From positions 1 through 64,000 of the forward strand of contig JBNGIQ010006694.1 in assembly GCA_049999765.1 (NCBI GenBank): a stretch of DNA of 64,000 nucleotides, given 5' to 3'. The DNA comes from Phaeoceros laevis. Taxonomy: Eukaryota > Anthocerotophyta > Anthocerotopsida > Notothyladales. This document shows, piece by piece, positions 35,391 through 51,000 of this stretch (the first letter of the stretch is position 1; each line of letters starts with the position of its first letter). The position numbers and the translations under genes were made by a program. The notes beneath the pieces were generated by a model. It did not search any database and was not told where the DNA came from. It saw nothing but the letters and a program-made list of their open reading frames with translations.

Positions 35391-36566
35391 CTAAGAACTC
35401 CTGATCTTGAGAGGAGGGACCTTGTCTGGGGTCGGAACCTTGACCACTACGTCCTCAATGAAAATGCCCTCGGGAGGCTCAAACTTGGACCCAAGCTCGC
35501 TCATTTTGGTATGCGCCTCCGAATAATCGTGGAAGAACGCATCCTGGTCCTCAGCATACTTCTCTGCATAAACCCTGAACCCGGGGTCTTCAAAGAGAAT
35601 GGCATCAGTGGGCAAGACCAGAAGCTCCTCATCCCTCTTCTCCTTGATTTCCTTGAAGTAGGAGTTGTCGAACTTGAGCCACTCAACGGTCCACGACTGG
35701 CCCCCCGGAGTCCCAGGTCCGTCCTTCGTGTACTTGGTTTCCTCCTTGCCCCAACCGCTCCTCTCAGGCCTGGCACGTCCTAGAGTGTGCGCACCGGACA
35801 ATGCCACAATCTCCTTGTCATTGAGCCCCATCCGGTAAAACACCTTCCTCAAATGCGCAGAAGGGTTGGGAGGTCCTGCGTCCGGAAGCAACCCCTCCTT
35901 GGGGCAGTTGATAGACCCTGGCGTGTCTAACCTACCATACCTCATCTTGATCTTCGGTCCCCCCGCCAGCTCAATTGCCGTGGCAGCGCACATCTGGTAC
36001 AGGTCCGCGTAGCTCACCTTGGGGTACTTGTCCTTGATAGGGTCGATGAGATACAAGGCCTTGATCAAACCCCTGTTGCCCCTGTGAATGAGTTCCGGAG
36101 AGTAGCGGAGACTGCCATTGGCACCACCACAGTTGGGCCACTCGCCCGCATCCTTGTCGTAGGTGCCAGCATCGTTAAACCCGAGTCTCACGAGAATGGG
36201 ATTACAGTTCTCCTTCCGAATGAGAACCTTCAGCTCCCCTTCCGCCTCCTTCAGCTGCTCGTCATGCGGGTTACTTGAGACCGGAAGAAACACGGAGGTG
36301 GTCGGCATCGGGATGCGCTTTCTCTCTGTGGCAGCACTCGAGCTCCGCCTCACCTGCCTCTTCAGGGCCACGCTCCACTGCCTGGCCAGAAACTCGGACA
36401 CCAGCTGAGAAGAAGCGCACGCGGGCCTGGGCTGCATCCTGCTCAGAGAGGGCCGGCTGGAGCTCCCTGAGCTGGAACAGGCAGCGCTCAAGGAGGAACC
36501 AGCCATCGGAGTCACCCTCTGAAGGGAAGACTTGAGTCCTATGACGGACGCTGCCGCGGGCGCCAT
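35391..36566 (-). CDS. Chloroplast ascorbate peroxidase paralogue with altered distal heme pocket
   Basis: Single exon, 391 residues from the ATG at 36566. A plastid transit-like N-terminus (about 1-90, Ser/Arg/Ala-rich) precedes a full class I peroxidase domain. The end ([20 protein letters not shown]) has no membrane tail, so it is predicted stromal. Most of the domain tracks the neighbouring tAPX closely (SGAHTLGR with proximal His260; [19 protein letters not shown]). The distal pocket is changed: [13 protein letters not shown] has Phe130 and Asn131 where peroxidases have Trp and the catalytic His. Distal Arg127 is kept. Loss of the distal His normally cripples compound I formation, so a non-catalytic or altered role is likely. 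The long frame is free of stops, which argues against a pseudogene. Confidence 0.93.
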   Translation of the reverse strand: MAPAAASVIGLKSSLQRVTPMAGSSLSAACSSSGSSSRPSLSRMQPRPACASSQLVSEFLARQWSVALKRQVRRSSSAATERKRIPMPTTSVFLPVSSNPHDEQLKEAEGELKVLIRKENCNPILVRLGFNDAGTYDKDAGEWPNCGGANGSLRYSPELIHRGNRGLIKALYLIDPIKDKYPKVSYADLYQMCAATAIELAGGPKIKMRYGRLDTPGSINCPKEGLLPDAGPPNPSAHLRKVFYRMGLNDKEIVALSGAHTLGRARPERSGWGKEETKYTKDGPGTPGGQSWTVEWLKFDNSYFKEIKEKRDEELLVLPTDAILFEDPGFRVYAEKYAEDQDAFFHDYSEAHTKMSELGSKFEPPEGIFIEDVVVKVPTPDKVPPLKIRSS

Positions 36567-38238
36567 GGTCACCTACTTCTCCTCCCTGTATAAAATTCAA
36601 GCAGGACTCATCAGCACAACAACAAGCGTGTTGCAAACCTCCTCAACACGGTTCTGCACAGCTTTAATGAAGGTCCAACAAAAGAATGAAATCTAGCAAC
36701 TACTTGAAGCAGCAATCTAGACAACCACGCACACATGCTAGATTACCTAGGATTACCCTACCTGCTTCAAAAGCGCCGAATGCGGCAGCAGCGGGGGGAG
36801 TGTGAAAATAGAGCCCTTGAGGTCTTGTGGTGCTGTCGGCGGCCAGGAAGGCCGTTTAGGCAAAGGTTCTAGAAATGTTGTAGAGTGGGCGCCGCTTGAC
36901 CCTGAGGTTAGGTTTCTAACCTCAGGTCAGTCAGCCGGAATGAGACAACTGGTGGGGTCGTTCTTCGAACTGGCAGCGGACGGCGTGAATCTGATGATCC
37001 GGATTCGGGAACTGTGTGCACCCGCCATTGCGCGGATTCCGAGGGGGACGCAGGGATTGAGAAGACATTGGCGGCTGTGCTACATGATACGCCTACATGT
37101 GTTTCGGACCTGTGTGTGAATGGATCATGGAGCGCGTCGCCTGCATCTTGTTCGTCCCGGTTTTGCTGGCAGAGCTCCGGTGGTGGTTTGGAGTGTTTTC
37201 CTGCTGTGGAGGTTGATGAGCTCCTTCTTGTGATTCCGAATGGCCTACGCCAAATTCGGTAGATGCAGGCCGCTGCAGCTCGGTTGCAGGGATCATTCAT
37301 GGCCGCGCTGCTCGGGTTTGCTAGGGATCATACATAGCGGTAGCGCTGTCCAAAGCTCAGCTGGTGGTGTTGGCAGATCTCTTGCTCCATCTATGGCGCT
37401 CTACGAAGCTGAGGAGGCTGTGGAGGATGCGGATGCAGTAGGGTTTGAGGCACCGGTACTCCTTCAGCAGCAAGCCGGTCCTCTCTGGTAGGGATGTTGG
37501 AGCTGTTATCCCTCCAGCAGCAAGTGGGCCTCTCTACGGGCAGTGCCGCAGCTTCCTGTGGTTTGGGAGCTCTACAGACGATCTGTCACAATCAAGATGG
37601 CCATCCTCGCATTGTGATAGGTAGTTTGGCCTTTCTCCGTGCTCTGAGCCCTTGCCTTCCAATAAGCTCCCTTGCGATAGCAAGCCCCGCTTCTTTCCTG
37701 GTATGTCTTTGCGTTTCCTTTCGCCTACTCGCTGCGTCTCTCTAATTAGTAGGCCCTCTGACCTTGCAACACGATTGCTCCTTACCCTTGCCCTTGTGTG
37801 TATACTCCTTCCGTTGGCCACATCAGTTCAGTGGCATTTACTACGAAATTAGCGCGGCACACTGATTCTTTGCTGTAATAACTGGTGCTACTTAGGTGGT
37901 GGCACCATTTTATGTGGTCACTGAAATGATGTGCTCTGCTGTCAATAGTGTCCTGATTGTTGTGGTGCAAATTCGTCGAACTCCAAGTTCAACTGACACA
38001 GGAGGATGACTGGAAAAGTAACAGCGTTGGAACTGCCAGCGCAGTGATTAGGTGTAGGAACTGAACTGCAGTATTTGCAGTTCAGTGCCAGTTCCTAGCA
38101 CTAGCATGCACCGTGAGGCTGTGTAACTATAAAATCGGCCCTTCTGAGGGAAATCTGTCTTGTTGCTAGCTCCGCGGACATATGCGAAAGCCGTAGCCAG
38201 CTTTCACGTGTCTGGCTGAAGGATTCGGAAGAGCCGTC
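36567..38238. other. Intergenic region without recognised gene
   Basis: About 1.7 kb. The first part holds the promoter of the APX paralogue. Several plus-strand frames around 37.2-37.9 kb have no family resemblance. A short imperfect internal duplication (cagcagcaagccggtcctctct / cagcagcaagtgggcctctct) lies near 37465-37540. Confidence 0.5.
38053..38098. repeat. Imperfect inverted repeat (hairpin)
   Basis: ctgaactgc and gcagttcag form a 9-bp perfect stem round a short loop, extended by taggaac / gttccta with a small bulge. Lies about 140 bp upstream of the HSD start codon. No loss of sequence or T-run suggests a terminator. Confidence 0.7.
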
Positions 38239-39838
38239 ATGGCGATCGATTTGGTGAACATGATGCTGGATGTGGTATGGCCCCCGGCCGCGTTGATGCT
38301 GCTTGCGGCCGTTTACCCTGCTGTGCTGTTCGTCAGGTTCATGTCCTGGCTCTACAACTTTTTTTTTCCCGAGAACATGCACAACAAGGTTGTCATCATC
38401 ACAGGAGCCTCATCTGGCATTGGCGAGGTGAGAGCCTCGGCTCCAGTCGCATGCTTGAATTTCTCTTGTTTCTAAAAGGCTGTTTACTAGGTGACAGGTT
38501 GTCAATTGCTTGATGGAACACCTTCTTTTGTGACGGGAACAGAAAACGGCATACGAGTATGCGAAGAGGGGAGCCAAGCTGGTGCTAGCAGCGAGGAGGG
38601 AGCACCTCCTCCGGGAAGTGGCAGAGAGAGCTCGCCGGTACGGAGCTCTGGATGTGCGCATCATCCGTGCTGATGTGGCGAAAAGAGAAGATTGCAAAAG
38701 GATCATTGATGAGACGATCAACCATTTCGGACACCGTAAAATCCCAGACCACCTAGGCCTGCAGGTTACATGATTCTTTGAAATTGCAATAGATGGCTGT
38801 AGGCGGCGATCTAAAGTACGTGTCTTGGATGGTTTTGCTTGTTTGCTGCAGTGGATCATTTGGTGAACAACGCTGGAGTTGCCATGACTTTTCTCTTTTG
38901 GGAGGGGAAACCTGAGGCTTTCCATGCCTGCTTCGTAAGTGCACTAACTTGGAATTGCTGCAAATGTCCGACTGAATGGATTGCGCTCTGAACCGCCTGT
39001 TGCGAGCACAGGATAGGACATTCTGGGGACAAGTCTACTGCACCTACTTTGCGCTGCCCCATTTGAAACGCAGCAGGGGGAGGATTGTTGTCACTGCTTC
39101 CGTGGCAGGCTTCTCTCCTTTCCCTAGAATGAGCGTTTACAATGTACGTTGCTATCCCTTCCTGCGGAGCAAGTCTACCGGTTGTAACCAACCGCAGATT
39201 TCTGGAATTTACGATGTTTTAACCGGGTCCTGTCTGCAGGCAGCAAAAGCAGCTAAAATTCAACTGTTTGAGACACTGAGGGTGGAGGTAGGGTCGCAGG
39301 TGGGGATCACAATAGTGTGCCCTGGCTGGATTGAGAGTGAGATGACACAGGGCAAGTTCATCGGACCTGATGGAGCGGAAAAATTCCACGATGTGAACAT
39401 CCGTGATGTGAGAAATCTTCAACTTTTTATGCATTCTGCACTTATCTGTTTACAGTGGAATCTCAATGTGTTTAATGTGGAGTTTCAGCCACAGTCCTAG
39501 ATAGTGACTAACAACGAAGGTGGTGGTCTGACCTTTTGTTGCAGATTCAAGTAGGACCAGTGCCCATTGCCTACACAGAAACATGTGCGAAGGCTATTTA
39601 CGACGGTGCAGTTCGCAGGAAACTGTATGTGGTGGTACCGTACTGGTATCAAGCAATACTTTACTTCCGTCTGCTTGCCCCTGAGCTGCTGGACTCGTGG
39701 TTCCGCTTTTTCTTTGTCGTCCCCATCACCAAGGATAAGAAGCCTGCAAGTAAGGTGCTTTTGGATCTTACTGGAGCGAAGAGAATTCTGTATCCGGAGT
39801 CTTGCCTCCGTCCTCCTCAAGCGGTTGTTAAAGCGTAG
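38239..39838 (+). CDS. HSD: 11-beta-hydroxysteroid dehydrogenase-like protein (steroleosin type)
   Basis: Short-chain dehydrogenase of the plant HSD/steroleosin group, anchored in oil bodies or ER. Six exons join in frame: 38239-38427, 38543-38735, 38852-38934, 39012-39143, 39240-39407 and 39545-39838, giving 352 residues. An N-terminal hydrophobic anchor with prolines (WPPAALMLLAAVYPAVLF) precedes the Rossmann motif TGASSGIG, the structural NNAG and the active-site YNAAK (Tyr and Lys), with upstream serines in VVTASVAGFS. The C-terminal block TLYPES-like RILYPES is also conserved in plant HSDs. The SDR core is complete, so the enzyme should be active; the substrate cannot be inferred. Confidence 0.94.
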
Positions 39839-41040
39839 TGAGCCTACATAATAGCTCAAGTGTACCTGTACAGCGGAAGGGGATATTCGTGCAGCCTATG
39901 CTGATGCACAACAAGGGTTAAGCCTCTTTTACAACGGCGTTGTAATAACTTTACGCTGTTTTTTTACTGTGGGGTAGGAAATGGTGTAAACAGTTAGAAA
40001 AGTTAAGTAAATCGTTGTAATTTTCGTAGTAACTTGTTGTAACCGTCATTTTTTGCCGTTTTCTTCCTTCACTACCGTTTAGGGCTTATGTAACTTGTAA
40101 TTTGTTTGAAAACTAATTTCGAGCACTTTAAGCTCAGAGCCATTCCATCTTCCCAACTCGGGTGCGATCACTGCTTAGAGTCGGACTGTTTGAAGGGGCG
40201 GAGCTGTTGGGTAAGACAACTTCGCCGCTCGGCAAGCCTTTTTTTAGGCCAACGCGTGCTGCGCGGGGCCGCGCGGTGACCGTGGGCGGTCGCCAAAATA
40301 ATGCAATCGCTCCGCCCTCCATCGCTCCGCCCAAGCCCGCCATCGCTACTCATGTGCGATGCTCAAACCATGTAGTTAAGTGGGGTAACTAAGTATGTAA
40401 TATGTATAGATAAGATCGTATGCAATGATACAAATATTTACAAATACATCGCATATGGCGATTCGCCATTTTTCAATGAAGCATTAATTTAACGTAACAT
40501 TCCTACTTCCTCAGCAACTAAGTGAATTTGACAATTTATATCGAACTATTTAATATATACAACCTGCTTGAAAAGGGGTCGAGTTACTACTAACTCGAGT
40601 TAACGTCTCTTGGTCATAGGTACACCTAGCTACGCCGGTGTACCTATTGTAGCCGATGTACCTATTGACCACCGGTGTACACCGGCTACACCGGCTGGAC
40701 CATAAACAATACGAGAATTCCATGCCCCATGGAGCTGACGTCCATTGAGGCTGGAATACGTACTTGCGACTCGCCTTAAGACAACCAAGCAAAACCTGAG
40801 CTCGAGAACTATAATACACAACAATTTGAAGCCTGCAAAATCACCTGAACACCATTTCAGCCGCCCGTCTCGGAGCCGCAATAAACGTGATCCCCTTGCG
40901 AGGTTGCAGTGCATGCCAAGATGAACGCTGTTTCAGCTGAAGCTCCAGGTGGATGTAGCCACCCTCAAGCTTGGCTACTCTTGCAGAGACAGAGCTCAGA
41001 AGAACCTTTGGTCACCCTCTCCTCCAATGCGGGCTTCGCA
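39839..41040. other. Intergenic; locally repetitive, no recognised gene
   Basis: 3' flanks of HSD and of the glutamate receptor gene. A GC-rich stretch (about 40250-40340) and a cluster of short direct and inverted gtgtacc / ccggtgta motifs (about 40620-40710) may be transposon remains. No coding support. Confidence 0.5.
40618..40710. repeat. Cluster of short direct/inverted repeats
   Basis: ggtgtacctattg is nearly repeated (gatgtacctattg), followed by accggtgtacaccgg, a perfect palindrome, and ccggctacaccggct. Confidence 0.6.
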
Positions 41041-44492
<3,452 letters not shown>

Positions 44493-45328
44493 TGAGACCT
44501 CTAATTCCCCCTAAGGGGACCACTCCAGAGATCAACTTCCCAACACGCTACCACCCTGCCCTAAGTCTGATCCAAACACTGCTTCCAAGAACATCCTGCC
44601 GCAAGAAATCCTCCTTTCCGTGGAAACCTCAACTGCACCGCTCAGGAAAGCAGCTGCTCCGCAGATTTCCCAAGCACCAGATGCTTCCTATAGCCACCAA
44701 TTCAAGTCCTCCCCGGTCCTCGAATATTATTCCATCTGCCACAACGGCCAAAATGTAAAATTTTGGACAGAGCTCAACAGCAACTGCAGGAGACAATTGC
44801 GAGCTGGAAGGCAGTAAGCAGTGCCGGTAAGCTCCACAAGACCAGCTAGCTGTGTAGCCAGGCAGACAAGGCGGTTGGCGACGATGTTCCGGCAAGACAG
44901 ACCAGCAATGGAGCACAGCATTTGAGGACTCAAGAGTGGTTGAGATGGAATCCCTGGAAATAGGCCGACGAAAGCAGACATCATGGCAAGTGGCCATGGT
45001 TGTCCCTGGCTAGAACAATGATTGGACACTCTATAGTATTTGAAAATGGAGGACCTGCGAGTCACCGGAGAGGATGAGGAAACCGCAGAAACCGGCTCTA
45101 CGAACATTTCGTCTCGTAGATGACTAATAACGGATAGCAAAGGCGGCTTGTCGGTTGCCAAGTGGGAAGACTTTAACGAAGCTTCTGTTATAGTTCCTTT
45201 GTGCAGTTTCCGCTGAACAGGGAAGTGGTTTATCGTAACCGCTACCCTACCTCCAACTAACCTAACACGAGAATCGGGTCCTAGTAGTCTTCACCTTACC
45301 GTGTCTCCACATTGAGCAAGTCGCTCTT

Positions 45329-45358
45329 GTGAGCTGAAATATTGTGAGCTGAAATATT
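45329..45358. repeat. 15-bp tandem duplication
   Basis: Two exact adjacent copies of gtgagctgaaatatt. Confidence 0.9.
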
Positions 45359-45421
45359 GTACAAGAGGGATGCAGGCCCGACGTTTTAGAGTAGTGTATC
45401 ATTCTGCACTAGTAGGATGAT

Positions 45422-45488
45422 GATGCATAACTCCTTTCATGCATGATGCATAACTCCTTTCATGCATGATGCATAACTCCCTCCATGG
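45422..45488. repeat. 23-bp tandem repeat, about 3 copies
   Basis: Two exact copies and one truncated copy of a unit containing gatgcataactcctttcat, about 110 bp upstream of the F-box/kelch start. Each unit contains the palindromic atgcat. Confidence 0.9.
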
Positions 45489-45595
45489 ATATTGTACAAG
45501 ATGATAGGAATGGATAAGTCGGAGAATGTATAGAGAGGAGGCATGTGATCTGAAAGAAAGGTGGGTATTGAAGTTTATGAATTGAGCCTCACATA

Positions 45596-46729
45596 ATGCA
45601 GCAGAAAATTTTTATTTCGAATGAGGGCCTCCTCCCAGGATTGCCTAATCATTTAGCTTTACAATGTATGTTACGTGTTCCTCGAATTTTTCATGTAAAT
45701 ATGCATATGGTAAACTCTCAATGGAGGCGACTAGTGAGAAGCAACACATTCTATTATGAAAGAAGGAAGCTCGGAATATTCGACGAATCCATCTTGTTAT
45801 TACCACAAAAGATTAAGACGCCAGGTGTGCTTGAGTGTGTGGAGTTTGATCTTACATACAAGAAGAAGAGAAAGTTGTGCTTCAAGAGTAATTTTGCAAC
45901 AGGAGATATATTTTTGGATGGACATGGGTGTGCTTCGATTGGTAAGTCTGTTCTTATCTTTGGAGGACAAGATCATGGACCGAAATATAAAGCACACGGT
46001 GATGTAAATGTGTTTGATACAATGACCACAAAATGGGCACAAGGTGCTAATATGCTGATTCCAAGAGGAGGTATGGCATGGGGAGTACTAAACAACCGAT
46101 TGGTGGTAGCGGGAGGTTATGGAGGGGAAGGTGTTGGATCACGAATTGAAGCAGAAATTTACGACATAGAAAAGAATGAATGGTGGCCCATAGCAAACCT
46201 ACCTTGCACATTGCTCATAGATTTGTTTTTTGTATTGAAAGGGCAACTATTTGTGAGAGGCTGGGTTAGAGGAAGCCATTCTTTAAAACTTGTTTCGTAC
46301 AATATGGATTCTAATGCATGGAAGGAGGAGGAAGAGATGCTTCGCTACCTTCAAGGTTCTGCTCCTTTTTGTTTGAACAAAGTTGCCATTAAAAGCAAAG
46401 ATAATTCTTTGTTCATGTTAGAAGTGAAAGACTCTAACATTGAGCCAAAAGCTGAAACTGAACCAGTGCTTCTCAATATTATGAAGCTTGATTTCAAAGA
46501 CCATAAATGGAAGAGAATTTGCAAAATTTTAGATGAAGTTATGCATTATGATTGTGAGTGCTCATTTGAAAGGGATGTTCGGTTTCACAGTATGAAGAAC
46601 AGAGTAGCTGTTCTTGATCATTTCGATGAACACGAAAATATTAGAGTGAAACTTCTTGGTCACAAGGATGTGCTCAGGATCTCTATCCTGTGCCCATCTC
46701 ATTGGACTAGTGCAATTATTGAAGTTTGA
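45596..46729 (+). CDS. F-box/kelch-repeat protein
   Basis: Putative substrate receptor of an SCF ubiquitin ligase. Single exon, 377 residues, ATG at 45596. Residues 13-60 look like an F-box (GLLPGLPNHLALQCMLRVPR and SQWRRLVRSNTFYYERRKLG). From about 115 kelch-type repeats follow: KSVLIFGGQDHG, NVFDTMTTKWAQGANM, RGGMAWGVLNNRLVVAGGYG and AEIYDIEKNEWWPIANLP. The C-terminal third is divergent. The gene is clearly more AT-rich than its neighbours and lacks introns, like the fast-evolving F-box/kelch families of plants. The target protein is unknown. Confidence 0.88.
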   Translation: MQQKIFISNEGLLPGLPNHLALQCMLRVPRIFHVNMHMVNSQWRRLVRSNTFYYERRKLGIFDESILLLPQKIKTPGVLECVEFDLTYKKKRKLCFKSNFATGDIFLDGHGCASIGKSVLIFGGQDHGPKYKAHGDVNVFDTMTTKWAQGANMLIPRGGMAWGVLNNRLVVAGGYGGEGVGSRIEAEIYDIEKNEWWPIANLPCTLLIDLFFVLKGQLFVRGWVRGSHSLKLVSYNMDSNAWKEEEEMLRYLQGSAPFCLNKVAIKSKDNSLFMLEVKDSNIEPKAETEPVLLNIMKLDFKDHKWKRICKILDEVMHYDCECSFERDVRFHSMKNRVAVLDHFDEHENIRVKLLGHKDVLRISILCPSHWTSAIIEV

Positions 46730-48086
46730 AGAGAAGAAAATCTCTATCCTTTTATATCTCAAGACTTCAAGTTCCTTACATGTGACGTGATGAAACGCCA
46801 AGACGGAGAAGCGGACACCCGGTCGCCGGTCGAAAAAACTGACGGGGTGTTCAATTCCCATGTGGAGTTGGCTAAACACCATAATCTTCCTACTACTAGT
46901 ACTAGTATGGAAGTGCTCGGCACTTCGAGACATGTGTGAGTTTTCAGCCTCGAGAAAGTCCGAACACGTTATTCAGGTTCATCCCTCATGAGAAAACGGA
47001 TCCAATTGGGTTTGAGTGTGCAGTACGCAAAGTGTTCAGCATAAAACACATGCAGAAAGGACGCAATCCGCCACCTACAGTGATGTCTGTGAGCCTACAG
47101 TCGCAAAGATTGCAAAAAATGTGTGCCACTCCCTCGACGGACGACGTCACCTTGGCACAATCAGGGCGGCTACTTGGGACTCAACGCGTTATCTAGATAC
47201 TCTGACGAACCGCATCGTCGGTTCGTCGTAGACGTTTTACTGGTCTACCGTCATGAAGAATCTTTAGTACACTGCAAAAGTGGGAGGTCCTCAAACGGGA
47301 AGGCAAACGCGCAAAATTGCGTGTGTCTCTCTCTCAGTACCAAGCCGAAGTAGACTACCGCCATATCTAGAAAGGAGAAAGTTGTAAGTAATTTCGACAC
47401 CAAGTACCTGAAAGGGACAAGTATGTTGGTAGTCTCGATCACAGACATCAGTCTCTGATCAAAGCTTTGCTGCTTGAGATCAACAAGCTAAGGCACTCTT
47501 GCGCCATTTTGGACAGATCTCTTTAGACGGAAGTGCTCAAGGGAAGACAAAGAATCTGTGCTGTCCGATATTGCTCAGCTTCAACTGCTTTAGGGCATAA
47601 AACTGCGGAAGGCAACCGCGAAACCAGTTGCTAAACAGCCCAGTCACAGAGTTGTTGTGCCACCTGCAAGGTCCAGACTCCAAACTCCAAGTCACCTGCA
47701 TGGGAACTATGTAAGGAGCCTGTTTGACCGAAGGTCAATCAGGCAGACGTATCTACACTCACAAAAATGTAGCACTTTTGTATTATGGGATTGAACAAGT
47801 GGCCAGAGAGGTTTTCACGTACCATAGATTCACAAAAGCTGTGGCACATGGAACACGATAATGGCTGTCTCCCATGAGGTCTTGCCAAGGATCCTGCACA
47901 TACCATGAACCAATCATTCTGGTGATACTGAAATGCTGCGAGGCATTGCTATACCTAAGATGTGATTCTGGGTACACGGTTTGGGACCTGATTTTTCAGT
48001 GAGCGCCTTCACATGCTGTCCCCTGCAGACATCTGCAACATAAAGTGCAGGCAGGATTTTGCTGATTGTAGGAATGACTCCTGCGA
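46730..48086. other. No recognised gene between F-box/kelch and PPR gene
   Basis: About 1.36 kb with short, frame-broken coding-like pieces (for example around 47.0-47.4 kb) that I cannot assign. Could include a decayed retroelement. Confidence 0.45.
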
Positions 48087-51000
48087 CTACGAGCTGACCT
48101 GTTGCAACAAGTTATAAATTTGCCCCTGTTGCTGGTGCTTGTGGTCACCAGCAACAAATCCATGCACCTTCTGCTCATATTCGATCCAGCTCTCAGCAAT
48201 CATCTTACATGCACCTGCCTTTAGCCTGAGCTCAGCAACCTTCACTTCATACTCCCACATCCCGGCATTTCTATAGATGTTTGACATAAGGACATATGCA
48301 GAAGCATGCTGTGGATGCAGAAACACTGCACGATCAAATGCATATTTTCCAACAACCACGTTGCCGTGTTTCCGACATGCATTAAGTAGGCACAACCACA
48401 TAGACAGACTAGGCTGCATTGGCATTGTTGCCAGCAAATCTTCCACCATCTCGAAATATCCCAATCGGCCGAGGAGGTCTACCAAGCTTGAATAGTGCAA
48501 AATGTCTGGATTCATGCCATAATCTCTTCTCATAGACACGAAGTATTCTACACCTTTGTCCACCATACCTGCATGACTGCACGCAGCGAGGAGTGAAAGA
48601 AATGTGACTCCATCGGGTTTGATACCTGCTGATAGCATCTTTTCATACAATTGCACGCTTCTCGCAAAATCACCTTGCCGGGCATAACCTGCAACTAGAG
48701 CATTCCATGACACCATATCAGGGTCGGAGAGCTCATCAAATACCTTCTGAGCTTCAACCATGCTTGAACATCTTCCATACGCATGAATGAGACTGCTTGC
48801 TACCACTGGAGTAACATCGTTTTTGCTGGACGCCAAAGTACGATGAAGCTGCATACAGACATCCAAGCTCCCGGTATTGCTGCACGCTTGCAAGATGCAG
48901 ACAAATGTGATGTCATCTGGTGTGATAAGATCCTTTTGCATCCGTTGAAAGAGCTGCCAAGCTGTTTCTGCTTCACCTTGCTGAGCATACACTGCAAGGA
49001 TCGCATTCCACATCACCAAATCACGTTCTAAAAATCCATTGAACACATTCACTGCGTCGACAGTGCTCCCACATTTCCCGTAAATGCTAACAAGGGTGCT
49101 GCAAATAAAAGTATCTGGCTTATATCCCCTCTTCCAGCATTCTGCATGGACTGCCTTACCCGTCTCCAGAGCCTTAAGCTTTAAAGATCTGCCATCCAAA
49201 ATGATGCTATCTTCCTTGTCAGCGAGCACACCACATGCTTGGAGTAAACTAATAAATGAGCGATCATCTGGACTTGCCCCTTCCTCCAGCATGTTTTCAT
49301 ACATTGCCAAGGCGTTCTGTGCTTCACCCTGCTGAGCATACACTGCCAGCATTGCATTCCATGCCACAGCGTCCCGCAGGACTAACCTTTCAAACACATC
49401 CCGTGCATCCACAATGCTCCCACACTTCCCATACATACTAACGAGGCTGCTGCCGACAAAGACATTGCGCTCAAAGCCCCTTGACCACACTGCAGCATGT
49501 ATGACCTTGCCCTTTACAACGGATTGCACTTTGATCAATTTCCCTGCTACAGAAGCATCATCTTCGTGCTCTACGAGCATGCCACACGCTTGGAGTGCAC
49601 TGACAAAGCTCCGATCATCTGGGATTAAGCCGTCCTCCTGTATTTGTTGATACAACTCTAACGCTTTCTCTGCTTGGCCATGCTGGGTATAGGCAGCAAG
49701 CAGTGCTGTCCAGGACACCACGTCCTGCTGAGATAATGCATCAAAAATACCCTGTGAATCAATGATGCTCCCACATCTTCCATACATACTAATGAGGGCA
49801 TGACCGACAAATACATCTGATGCATAGCCTGTTCTCCAAGCTTCAGCGTGCAATATCTTTCCTCTTTGGAGACATCCAACCTTGATTGATTGCCCATCTC
49901 TCCCCAGATTTTCGTCATTCTCAGCCAGCATGCCACACACCTGGAGTACACTCACAAAAGTCCGATCATTTGGACAAATACCTGCCTCCAGCATCTGCAG
50001 ATACAGCTCCGAAGCTTCTTCGGCCTGTCCGTGCTGAGCATGTGCTGTGAGCATCGCATTCCACAGTACGACCCCAGGCCGCAGCAGCCCATCAAAGACC
50101 TTCTGTGCATCCATGACACTACCACCCTTTTCGTACATACTGATTAGGCTGCTACAAACAAAATCATCCGAGTCATGGCCCCGCCTCCAGGCTTCAGCAT
50201 GTATGGCCTTCCCCTTGTGCAAAGATACAGGATGCATAAGGACGTGCATTTCTGCAAGGGTGCTACATGCTTGGAGAGCATTGGCGAAGATCCAGGCATC
50301 CAGATTCACACCTTCCTCAAGCATTTGTGTGTAAAGCTGCAGAGCCATCTCTGACTGGCCCTGCTGAACATATGCCGATAGCATTGCCGTCCACGCTACT
50401 GAGTCCCGCCTGGGTAATGCACGAAAGACAGACTGCGCATCTGAAATCCTTCCACACTTTGAATACATATCGACGAGAGATGTGCCTACAACCATATTGG
50501 ACTCACACCTAAATCTTAAGGCTTCAGCGTGGATGTACTTGCCTGCTTCAACATCACCTAACCTGCCACAAGCTTTCAGTAAGCTGCCAAACGTGTATTC
50601 ATTTGGCTTCACACCTTCCTCCCCAATCTGTTTATACATTTCGAGTGCTTCTTTGCATTGCCCAGCCTTAGTGCATCCAGAGATGACAGCGTTCCAGGAA
50701 AGAACACTTCGGTACGACAGCCTGTGAAACACCTGGAGGGCGCCTTCAAGGCTACCGCACTTCACCAGCGTGACCACCACACATTCGCCCAAACCCTGGG
50801 ACTCCAATCCATTTCCAGCCAGATGATCGTGCACTCTCTTGGCCTGAGCCAGGGCCTTCCTTCTGGTGCATGAATGCAAGAGAGCCCTGTACAGCTCAAC
50901 CGAAGGAACAACATTCTGCTGGTCCATAAGGGACAGGGTGTCCACCGCCTTGTCCAGCTGTCCCTGTTTGCACAGACTTAGTAGTTCAGACTCAATTGAC

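Larger units (their letters stand above)
44493..45595. other. Divergent intergenic region GLR / F-box-kelch
   Basis: About 1.1 kb with the two promoters and two small tandem repeats (listed). No other gene supported. Confidence 0.5.

Noticed and set aside
35383-35393. Telomere sequence downstream of the APX paralogue
   Set aside because: A single telo-box-like unit only; too short to call.
45422-45488. CRISPR-like array
   Set aside because: Units are directly adjacent with no spacers, in a plant nuclear context; simple tandem repeat.
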